From positions 1-7,708 of the forward strand of contig CAYTOJ010000094.1 in the NCBI GenBank assembly GCA_964439415.1: a stretch of 7,708 nt of DNA, read 5' to 3'. This DNA comes from CAYTOJ01 sp964439415 (GTDB lineage: Bacteria; Pseudomonadota; Alphaproteobacteria; Rickettsiales; CAZAGG01). The translations under genes and the position numbers were made by a program. The notes under the pieces are model-generated. The model was not told where the DNA came from, did not search any database, and worked only from the letters and a program-made list of their open reading frames with translations. Shown in pieces: positions 1 to 5,811 of this stretch (the stretch's first letter is position 1; each line of letters opens with the position of its first letter).

Positions 1-52
1 GTTTATTGAGACGCTTTTAGCAGCAGTAATTAGATTCGAGCAATATTTTTAC

Positions 53-81
53 TGGAAACTTTAAAAACGGTTTGCTATAGC
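53..81 (+). promoter_or_regulatory. Tentative promoter for tRNA-Asn
   Basis: A TGGAAA hexamer at 53-58 and a TATAGC hexamer at 76-81 are 17 bases apart. Each matches the sigma-70 consensus at four of six positions. Initiation would fall near 87-90, about ten bases before the tRNA 5' end. The match is weak and rests on spacing and position only. I see no other feature in bases 1-97. Confidence 0.3.
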
Positions 82-97
82 AGCATTTCTTTAGCGT

Positions 98-172
98 TCC
101 GCGGTAGCTCAGCGGTAGAGCAATCGGCTGTTAACCGATCGGTCGCTGGTTCGAGCCCAGCCCGCGGAGCCA
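98..172 (+). tRNA. tRNA-Asn (anticodon GTT)
   Basis: A complete cloverleaf can be drawn. The acceptor stem is TCCGCGG (98-104) with CCGCGGA (162-168). The D arm is GCTC/GAGC around a GG-containing loop. The anticodon stem ATCGG/CCGAT (123-127 and 135-139) encloses the loop CTGTTAA with anticodon GTT at 130-132. The T arm is GCTGG/CCAGC around TTCGAGC. The discriminator is G169, and CCA is encoded at 170-172. All stems pair, so the gene should be functional and decode AAC/AAU. It converges with a serine recombinase relic on the other strand, the usual arrangement of an integrase gene next to a tRNA attachment site. Confidence 0.97.
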
Positions 173-331
173 GTTTTCAGAAACTGGTAATTCAACACTT
201 TGCGTTCCAGATTTACCAATCACCATTTCAATATTTTCCGCTATCATATCAAATGGTTGCATGAATTCTACTTGCAGGTTCTTTCCATCCCATATTGAAT
301 TCGATACGATAAAATTTAGCAGCTTGCGTAT
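131..331 (-). pseudogene. C-terminal relic of a large serine recombinase
   Basis: The minus-strand frame contains LLNFIVSNSIWDGKNL followed by EFMQPFDMIAENIE. This resembles the conserved C-terminal end of large serine site-specific recombinases (the L-F-SN--W-------F-QPFD--A pattern), recalled from family knowledge. Only about 65 codons remain; intact family members have roughly 450 to 600 residues, and the resolvase catalytic domain and zinc-ribbon region are gone. Upstream, the frame runs into composite palindromic repeat copy A, which interrupts the homology. Downstream it reads into the complement of tRNA-Asn, giving NWLRGLGSNQRP, and stops inside the anticodon loop. Recombinases of elements integrated at tRNAs often end by reading into the tRNA. 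I infer a decayed integrative element. The call rests on one motif block, so the family is likely but not certain. Confidence 0.6.
170..187 (+). terminator. Stem-loop in the tRNA-Asn 3' trailer
   Basis: CCAGTTT (170-176) pairs perfectly with AAACTGG (181-187) around a TCAG tetraloop. The stem includes the encoded CCA end. No T tract follows, so this is either a weak terminator or a trailer hairpin that would need opening for 3' processing. On the minus strand the same bases lie in the reading frame of the recombinase relic. Confidence 0.35.
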
Positions 332-488
332 CCGATGCGGGGATTCTTTGCGGTTAAATTGCGAGCGGTATATAAGCGCATGGGGCTGGATTGTTTGGCG
401 CGCCGAAGCTTTAGCGAAGGTGGGGCGGCCATGCGCAAACATATAAAAGCTATGCCTATCGCACTGTTAAAGTGCGATAGGTATAGCT
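320..488 (-). repeat. Composite palindromic repeat, copy A (long form)
   Basis: Read on the minus strand this repeat has three parts that match copy B at 2206-2346. The first is a long stem-loop (488-448) containing CCTATCGCACT and its complement. The second is a stem-loop with arms GCGCATGG (376-383) and CCATGCGC (429-436). The third is a degraded stem-loop with an inner GCTCGC arm (366-361) and an imperfect GCAAGC partner (326-321). Copy A carries 31 extra bases (about 390-420), including a near-palindrome around AAGCTT, that copy B lacks. Similarity by eye is high through the first two parts and falls in the third. It separates aceB from the recombinase relic, and its distal end abuts or overlaps the relic. 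Confidence 0.85.
441..488 (-). terminator. Probable aceB terminator formed by repeat copy A
   Basis: On the minus strand an 18-bp stem with one G-T pair (arms 488-471 and 465-448) closes a five-base loop. The closing T leads into three more T and then ATAT. It lies about 95 bases after the aceB stop with no gene between, so it can plausibly end aceB transcription. The short T tract and AT-rich outer stem limit confidence. Confidence 0.5.
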
Positions 489-525
489 TGCGTTTTTCTT
501 CTCGTGGATAACGAACCACTGTTTC

Positions 526-588
526 CTATAGCGACTAACGAAAAGGCAGTCGCTATATATAGTCCTAACTATGCGTTAGCGACTATAG
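526..588. repeat. Nested inverted repeats overlapping the aceB stop
   Basis: CTATAGCGACTAACG (526-540) and CGTTAGCGACTATAG (574-588) form an imperfect inverted repeat with a three-base internal mismatch. Inside it, TATAGCGACT (527-536) and AGTCGCTATA (548-557) form a perfect 10-bp stem with an 11-base loop. The aceB stop codon (585-583) lies in the right arm. There is no T tract on either strand, so it is not a standard terminator. Like the nearby composite repeats, it puts a TATA-rich outer stem next to a TCGC block. Confidence 0.7.
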
Positions 589-2181
589 CATCTCATATGC
601 AGGCAGGGTAAGGAACTCCACATATTCCTTTGAGGATATGAGCCTGGAGAGCAGCCCGGCGGCTTTATCGAACTGTGATTCTGCGAGTTTCCCGCCGCCC
701 ATTTCAAGCCTGATTTTATCCATCTCCTGATTGATTATGCCGCTTAAGTATTCAATGGTGATTTTCTGGCCGTTATCCTGCTTGCTGGAATACCTTGCCC
801 ACTGCCAGAGCTGCGAGCGGGATATTTCCGCCGTTGCTGCATCCTCCATCAGGTTGAATATCGGCACGCAGCCAAGTCCGCGCAGCCAGGATTCAATATA
901 CCTGAGAGACACACTGATATTGTTCCGCACACCCGCTTCAGTGATTGCCCCTTCCGGGATTTTCAAAAGATCAGCCGCCTGGATGTTATCATCCCGCATT
1001 TTATCAAGCTGATTCATGCCCTTTAAATGCTTGTCAAAAATCTCCAGAGCCACAGGAACCAGCCCGGGGTGCGCTACCCATGTGCCATCGTGCCCGTTAG
1101 TTGCCTCACGTTCTTTATCCGCCCGCACCGCAGCTAAAGCTTTTTCATTCTGTTCAGAATCGCCCTTGATTGGAATAAAGGCACTCATGCCGCCCATTGC
1201 GAAGGCACCGCGGCGGTGGCAGGTTTGTATCAGCAGTTTTGAATAGCTGGAGAGAAAATGCGTAGCCATGGTAACCTGGGAGCGATCGGGCAGAACCGCC
1301 GCAGCATCGTTATGGAATTTCTTGATGAAACTGTAGATATAATCCCACCTGCCGCAGTTAAGCCCGGCTATATGATCTTTAAGCTCCCAGAGGATTTCAT
1401 CCATCTCAAACGCGGAAGTTATAACCTCAATCAGCACGGTTGCCTTGATTGTTCCCACAGGCAGGCCAAGCTTCTTCTGGGCATGGACAAAAATCTCATT
1501 CCAGAGCCTCGCTTCCAGGTGGCTCTCCAGCTTGGGCAGGTAAAAATATGGCCCGGAACCTTTTTTAAGCAACTCCTGCGCATTGTGGAAAAAATAGAGG
1601 CCAAAATCCAGCAGGCAGCCTGGAATTGCCTTGCCTGCCATTGTCACATGCTTTTCCTTCAAATGCAGCCCCCGTGGACGGACTATTAAAACGGCCGTTT
1701 TATCATTAAGCTTATAGTGTTTGCCTTCCTCGCTGGTAAATTCGATGGTGCGCCTGACGGCATCCTTCAAGTTCAACTGCCCATCCACCACATTCTCCCA
1801 GGTTGGGGTGAGGGAATCCTCAAAATCCGCCATGAATACTTTCGCGCCGCTGTTGAGAGCGTTAATAATCATTTTCCGCTCTACAGGCCCCGTTATCTCC
1901 ACCCTTCTATCAAGCAGATCAGAAGGGATTGAGGCTACCTTCCAATTCTCCACCCGCACTTTTTTAGTCTCGCTCAAAAAGTCAGGCTTGTTTCCTGCAT
2001 CAAACCATTTCTGGCGCTCTATACGTGCCTTTAGTAACTGCTCCAGCCGCTCAGAGAATTTCTCCGCCAGTTCCGCGACAAAACTCAAAGCTTCCTGGGT
2101 TAGAATCTCCCCCGCCCTTTTGTTTTGCGATAGAGCCACTTCAAGGCTTGCATCTATTTTCTTCCTGGCTGGAAACAGCAT
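583..2181 (-). CDS. aceB: Malate synthase A
   Basis: This enzyme condenses glyoxylate with acetyl-CoA and water to give malate and CoA, the second step of the glyoxylate bypass, in the cytoplasm. The 532-aa product has the usual length of the A isoform (about 530). Visible hallmarks are RPRG at residues 168-171 with the conserved active-site arginine, the acidic segment VLIEV around Glu252, and the family signature KDHIAGLNCGRWDY at 268-281. MEDAATAEISRSQLWQW begins at 445 and carries the expected catalytic aspartate at 447. All appear intact. The ATG has a GGAGG ribosome site four bases upstream (2190-2186). Isocitrate lyase, its usual partner, is not in the window. The gene is 205 bases downstream of cpaE and separated from it by a palindromic repeat, so it is probably transcribed on its own. 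It is flanked by inverted copies of that repeat. Confidence 0.97.
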   Translation of the reverse strand: MLFPARKKIDASLEVALSQNKRAGEILTQEALSFVAELAEKFSERLEQLLKARIERQKWFDAGNKPDFLSETKKVRVENWKVASIPSDLLDRRVEITGPVERKMIINALNSGAKVFMADFEDSLTPTWENVVDGQLNLKDAVRRTIEFTSEEGKHYKLNDKTAVLIVRPRGLHLKEKHVTMAGKAIPGCLLDFGLYFFHNAQELLKKGSGPYFYLPKLESHLEARLWNEIFVHAQKKLGLPVGTIKATVLIEVITSAFEMDEILWELKDHIAGLNCGRWDYIYSFIKKFHNDAAAVLPDRSQVTMATHFLSSYSKLLIQTCHRRGAFAMGGMSAFIPIKGDSEQNEKALAAVRADKEREATNGHDGTWVAHPGLVPVALEIFDKHLKGMNQLDKMRDDNIQAADLLKIPEGAITEAGVRNNISVSLRYIESWLRGLGCVPIFNLMEDAATAEISRSQLWQWARYSSKQDNGQKITIEYLSGIINQEMDKIRLEMGGGKLAESQFDKAAGLLSRLISSKEYVEFLTLPAYEML

Positions 2182-2185
2182 AAAT

Positions 2186-2190
2186 CCTCC
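2186..2190 (-). promoter_or_regulatory. Ribosome binding site of aceB
   Basis: GGAGG on the minus strand, four bases before the ATG, supports the chosen aceB start at 2181. A possible promoter just upstream (TTGAAG at 2225-2220, then TATA-rich bases) would lie within the first hairpin of repeat copy B. I regard that as speculative. Confidence 0.6.
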
Positions 2191-2205
2191 GTATCTCTTA
2201 TGTAT

Positions 2206-2346
2206 ATATACCTATCGCACTTCAAGAGTGCGATAGGTATATTTTTTATGTTTTGCGCATGGCCGCCCCACCAGCCCCATGCGCGTATATACTGCTCGCG
2301 AGTTAACTGCAAAAAATCCGCATTCTTCATACGCGAGCAGTATATA
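2206..2346 (+). repeat. Composite palindromic repeat, copy B (short form)
   Basis: Three stem-loops lie in tandem. The first has a 16-bp perfect stem (2206-2221 and 2227-2242) around TCAAG. The second has arms GCGCATGG (2255-2262) and CCATGCGC (2277-2284). The third has a 15-bp perfect stem TATATACTGCTCGCG (2286-2300) with its complement at 2332-2346 and a 31-base loop. An uninterrupted TA run continues to 2354. The unit matches copy A in the opposite orientation but lacks the 31 extra bases in A's middle hairpin. It fills most of the cpaE-aceB gap. On the plus strand the first hairpin is followed by five T, resembling a terminator, but no plus-strand gene ends here. Confidence 0.9.
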
Positions 2347-2363
2347 TATATATAAGTTAAACA

Positions 2364-2383
2364 TACAAAGCTGACCCTTTGTA
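2364..2383 (-). terminator. Weak terminator-like hairpin after cpaE
   Basis: TACAAAG (2383-2377) and CTTTGTA (2370-2364) on the minus strand form a 7-bp stem with a six-base loop, starting four bases after the cpaE stop. It is followed by TGTTTAACTT rather than a solid T run. It may end or attenuate the pilus transcript. Confidence 0.35.
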
Positions 2384-2386
2384 GAT

Positions 2387-3574
2387 TTATTTTGCTTTTG
2401 TCACAGCTAATGCCTTTTTGCTTTTTTTATCGCCCGGCTGGTAGCCGTAGATTTGCGCGCTAAGCAACTCCACTGCTTCAAGCAGTTTGTTTTTAGCATT
2501 GGCAATCATTAAAGGCTTTCCGGTATTGGCAAAGCCGTATATTTCAGGAAGGAAGGGTATTTCAAAGTCGGCTTTTCTCTTTAAATGCTTGCCAAAATCC
2601 GCCACCGGCATTTCATATTTTTTGGATATATGCAGGCGGTTCAGCACCACTTTGATTTTTATGTCCGGCTTATGCTTTGCCGTCATTTCCGCTGTGCGGG
2701 CAGCATCGCGCAGTGAAGCCACACCGCTTTCGCATACCAGCACCAGATACTCCGATTTCTGCAACGCCTGTAGATTCAGTTTCCGCATAACCCTTGGCAG
2801 ATCAAAGATTATGCTGGAGAATTTATTCTCTAATTCAGCGCAGATTATATCCAGCGCCTTTTCATTGTATTTAATATCAAGCTCTATATTTTCCTCAGAG
2901 CTGATCAGGCTTAAGTTATCATCATGCTTATTAAGCAGCCTGTCTATGTAGAGATTATCTATGCGTTCTGGTTTTTCCAGAGCATCTCTAAAGCCCCGGC
3001 TTGGCTCCAGATCAAAATCCAGGGAGACCGTGCCAGCCTGCACATCCAAATCCACAAGCGCTATTTTCTCACCATTTCTGGATGCGCATAATGCGAGTGC
3101 ACTGGCTATAGTAGTCGCCCCTACGCCACCGCGTGCACCGATGACAGATATATAACGCGCCGATTTTTTCTCAGCCGCTATTATGGTTTTAGTTTTAGCT
3201 ACGGCTTTTTCTATGTCGTCCAGTGTGAAAGGCTGCATCAGATAATCCGCAACCTTGTTATCCATCAGCTTCTGGTAAAACTTGAACTCATTGATGCGCC
3301 CAAATACGAATACTTTTGCATCTGCCTCAATCGCCGCCGCCAGAGATGGCAACTTACTTAAAAAATCGTCCTTATCCGAATCCGAAGCCCCAATGAATAA
3401 ATAATAAGGGCTGCGGTTAACTTGCAAATATTGCACCGCTTCATCAATGCCGCCATTTTCAATGTGCGCCTGACTATAATTATGTCTGGCGGCGAATTCC
3501 TTGATTATATTCATGGTATCTTGATCAGTCGCAAAGGCGCATATGTGATTTCTGGAGCCGCCGGTTTTACTCAT
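2387..3574 (-). CDS. cpaE: Flp/Tad pilus assembly protein CpaE (TadZ), MinD/ParA-like
   Basis: CpaE/TadZ proteins are cytoplasmic MinD/ParA-like ATPases that place the Tad pilus machine in the cell, often at a pole. The 395-aa product fits the family. Residues about 8-130 form a receiver-like domain without an evident phosphorylation pocket, ending in the DYLMQPF motif (110-116) seen in such folds. An ATPase domain follows from about 140. The deviant Walker A is GARGGVGATT (146-155), in which both lysines of the ParA-type KGGVGKT pattern are replaced, by Arg148 and Ala153. This GGVGATT form is common in the CpaE family, so it does not signal decay. VDLDVQAG (174-181) is the switch region and IIFDLP (255-260) is the Walker B strand. 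The ATG lies three bases after the cpaD stop, implying translational coupling. The tail is lysine-rich. Confidence 0.93.
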   Translation of the reverse strand: MSKTGGSRNHICAFATDQDTMNIIKEFAARHNYSQAHIENGGIDEAVQYLQVNRSPYYLFIGASDSDKDDFLSKLPSLAAAIEADAKVFVFGRINEFKFYQKLMDNKVADYLMQPFTLDDIEKAVAKTKTIIAAEKKSARYISVIGARGGVGATTIASALALCASRNGEKIALVDLDVQAGTVSLDFDLEPSRGFRDALEKPERIDNLYIDRLLNKHDDNLSLISSEENIELDIKYNEKALDIICAELENKFSSIIFDLPRVMRKLNLQALQKSEYLVLVCESGVASLRDAARTAEMTAKHKPDIKIKVVLNRLHISKKYEMPVADFGKHLKRKADFEIPFLPEIYGFANTGKPLMIANAKNKLLEAVELLSAQIYGYQPGDKKSKKALAVTKAK

Positions 3575-3577
3575 AAC

Positions 3578-4228
3578 CTACTGCCCTGGCGCAGCGGGCG
3601 CAGACTCAGCAGCGGAAGCGGATGCATCAGCACCGCCTGCCGCGCCGCCAGCAGGAGCACTACCTTTCAGCTTTTCTACCGCTCTGATCGCCTGTTCAGT
3701 ATCCACATTTGCATTACCCCTGCCCCGCACCGTGTCCAGAGGATCATTCACCATCAAACCGATATTGCGATTATTCACGCAGCCAAACTCGGAGTTTGCC
3801 GTATTCATATAATAATACCGCCGCTCTGTGCGCTGCGATTCGCAATCCGGCAGTGTAATTTTCGCCGTAATTATAGATACATTAAACATATTAGCCTTGA
3901 GGGATTCACGCACTTCATAATCCACTATCTCCGCACTTACATCCAGCCCCAGCAGAAAACGCTTCAGATGCTGCATTCTGGTTTTACTCAGGCGGGATGG
4001 ATTATAATAAATCATCACCCCGCTTAATTTTTCCGTACCCAGTACGGCAGATTTCAAACGGTCTAAATCCTGCTTATCAGGTTTTGCGGCATTTTTATTA
4101 AACCTGACATTCACATCCCGGCGCAGTAATTCTATCTGGTTGAAATTGTGGCTGTAATCCCGCCCGGACTGCGTGCACCCAGCTAATATCAACAACATAC
4201 AGCATGAATAAACTGCTATTCTTTTCAT
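3578..4228 (-). CDS. cpaD: Flp/Tad pilus assembly lipoprotein CpaD
   Basis: CpaD-family proteins are lipoproteins of the outer-membrane side of the Tad machine and are thought to help the secretin CpaC. From the ATG at 4228 the product has 216 residues. It starts with a lysine/arginine n-region, a hydrophobic stretch and the lipobox LAGC with acceptor Cys18. A GTG at 4234 in the same frame would add two residues, but GGAG and AGGTGA lie well placed before the ATG, so I prefer the ATG. The C-terminal half has the family block FGCVNNRNIGLMVNDPLD followed by VRGRG, and the protein ends in a low-complexity Ala/Gly/Ser tail, as often seen in this family. It begins seven bases after the cpaC stop and is followed three bases later by cpaE, so the three are clearly co-transcribed. 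Confidence 0.92.
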   Translation of the reverse strand: MKRIAVYSCCMLLILAGCTQSGRDYSHNFNQIELLRRDVNVRFNKNAAKPDKQDLDRLKSAVLGTEKLSGVMIYYNPSRLSKTRMQHLKRFLLGLDVSAEIVDYEVRESLKANMFNVSIITAKITLPDCESQRTERRYYYMNTANSEFGCVNNRNIGLMVNDPLDTVRGRGNANVDTEQAIRAVEKLKGSAPAGGAAGGADASASAAESAPAAPGQ

Positions 4229-4234
4229 ATTCAC

Positions 4235-5661
4235 CTACTCCAGAATGTAGCCAATTTTACCGTGGGGATTCTTCAGTTCCCGAACATCAGACACTGCCTG
4301 ATTAAAATTCCTGCCCTTTTTTCTGTAGTCAACCAGCTTGCCTAAAAACACCCGTTCAAAATCGTTTGGCTGCACCAGGTTAGCCCCCGGCAGGGTTAAT
4401 GAATTATCATCCACTGCCTTTACCACATAAGGCGTTACCAGTATCACCAGTTCAGTTTCATTATTCTGAAAATTGGTGGAACGGAACAGCGTGCCCAGAA
4501 CCGGGACATCCCCCAGCCAGGGGAATTTGGAAACCTGATTGTTAATATCATTCTGAAGCAGGCCTGCCACCGCTATAGTCTGCCCGCTGCCAAGCTCCAC
4601 GCTGGAGGATGCTCTGCGCACACTGAACGATGGAACCTGAAAGCCATTAACGGTAATCGAGCCTGCTTCTGACAGGCTGCTTACCTCAGTTGCAACATCA
4701 AGACTGATTTTATTTTTGCCCATTATAGTAGGGGTAAAGCTTAAGGATATGCCAAACTGGTGATATTCAATACCAATACTGGAACTGGCAGCACTTGGAA
4801 CCGGAATCGGCACTTCACCGCCAGCCAGGAAACTGGCTTTTTTGCCGGATGTAGTGGTGAGATTAGGCTCAGCCAGTGTGCGCGCCAGCCCTTCTTTCTC
4901 CAGCGCTTCCACCATGCCCTGAATGTTCGCGCCGCCACTGCGGTTATTGAATGTGAGTGCATTGGCATTGACTGGCAGTATCAATGCGCCTGTTGCATCG
5001 TCTATAAAGTCCCGCCCTACCGCCAGGCCAAGGCTGAATGACCCGCGACTCAGCAGATTCTGCAAATTTATGCCAAAGGTTTTTAAATTGGTTTTGGAAA
5101 CTTCCGCTATCCTAACTTTCAGCATCACCTGGGACGCGCCCTTAATATCCATCATGTTCATGATGGCCTGATTCTCCCCCGTGTAGGAGCCTGCAACCCT
5201 GGCTATCGCCTCAGCTTCAGAAGGGGTTGATACATCCCCTGTAATCAGCATCCCCTTCGCGGTGGAGGAAAGCTTTACATTAGAATCAGGCGCAATCGCC
5301 CTGATTGTCTGATTCAGTGCTTCCTGATTATGCACTATTTTTACCAGCGCTGATATTATCTGGTTATCTTTAGCATCGTATGCATGAAGGGTAGTCTCCC
5401 CTATGGTTTTGCCTGTTATAAAAACTTCCCTGGGTGTTCTGGCCTGAACATCCGCAACTTCAGGATTCGCAAGCAGTATAGACGCAGCAGGGGTGCTCAG
5501 TTTCACCACCTGCCCCTTGCCTGTTTCAATGGTGATAATGCTCTGATTAGGCGCGGCATTTGCCGCTGGTGCTATCAGCAGCATAACAAGCAGGCAGATG
5601 ATAGGTATGGCAGATTTAAACTTTTTTGTAATACCCCAGGTCTGCTGTCGTAAATGTTCAT
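4235..5661 (-). CDS. cpaC: Flp/Tad pilus secretin CpaC (RcpA), start region apparently frameshifted
   Basis: CpaC forms the outer-membrane secretin pore for the Flp pilus. The frame shows a Sec signal (KKFK, a hydrophobic core, cleavage after ANA). It continues with a pilus-secretin N domain (ITIETGKGQVVKLSTPAA onward), a BON-like segment (SSTAKGMLITGDVSTPSEA), and the secretin domain with AEPNLTTTSGKKASFLAGGE, VELGSGQTIAVAGLL and WLGDVPVLGTLFRS, ending TELVILVTPYVV. The frame is open up to a GTG at 5815 overlapping the cpaB stop, but those roughly 60 extra codons translate a palindromic repeat and are unlikely to be native. The ATG at 5661 has a strong GGGAGGGAG site seven bases upstream but is one base out of frame. 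Adding one A to the A6 run (5627-5622) joins it to the signal peptide. In-frame alternatives are a GTG near 5683, upstream of the A6 run, or an unusual ATT at 5632. The gene identity is firm; the start is not. Confidence 0.9.
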
Positions 5662-5668
5662 TGCTTGT

Positions 5669-5677
5669 CTCCCTCCC
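5669..5677 (-). promoter_or_regulatory. Strong Shine-Dalgarno upstream of cpaC, partly supplied by a repeat arm
   Basis: GGGAGGGAG on the minus strand ends seven bases before the ATG at 5661, ideal for initiation. Most of it (5677-5671) is the terminal arm of the GC-rich inverted repeat. It supports 5661 as the intended start even though that ATG is out of frame with the secretin. Confidence 0.6.
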
Positions 5678-5766
5678 GTGCACAAAGGGGATTAAGGGGG
5701 GGCATGTGTTGGTACTATGAGAAGAAGAAAGATGCCCCCCCCTAGCCCCCCCCGTAAACGGGAGGG
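5671..5766. repeat. GC-rich imperfect inverted-repeat element between cpaB and cpaC
   Basis: The left arm (5671-5705, beginning CCCTCCCGTGCAC) and right arm (5731-5766, ending GTAAACGGGAGGG) are imperfect complements of about 35 bases. They carry long G or C runs and are separated by a purine-rich 25-base spacer. The base composition differs sharply from the flanking genes. It resembles REP- or MITE-like intergenic elements. No transposase is present and no second copy is seen in the window. Translated, it yields the PLPFTGGARGG string that lengthens the open cpaC frame artificially. Confidence 0.75.
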
Positions 5767-5811
5767 GAAGCCGAGAGGCAGTACCTAACACTATTACCTT
5801 AAATCTTCTTA

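Noticed and set aside
316..519. 67-codon minus-strand frame through repeat copy A
   Set aside because: Almost all of it is hairpin and repeat sequence. I treat it as repeat, with only the possible frame conservation noted.
1258..1689. 143-codon plus-strand open frame inside aceB
   Set aside because: It is antisense to an intact malate synthase and has no recognisable domain. It is a shadow of the coding frame.
2206..2247. Terminator-like hairpin plus five T on the plus strand
   Set aside because: No plus-strand gene ends here, and the hairpin is a module of the composite repeat. On the minus strand it has no T tract.
2341..2354. TA dinucleotide run as a replication origin or microsatellite of interest
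   Set aside because: Only seven units, with no DnaA boxes or other origin features; it is an extension of the hairpin arm in copy B.
2387..3574. CpaE as an inactivated ATPase because the P-loop lysine is replaced
   Set aside because: The GGVGATT form is common in CpaE/TadZ proteins, so the substitution is a family trait and not a sign of decay.
3422..4027. 201-codon plus-strand open frame across cpaE and cpaD
   Set aside because: It spans the junction of two well-supported minus-strand genes and shows no domain or ribosome site.
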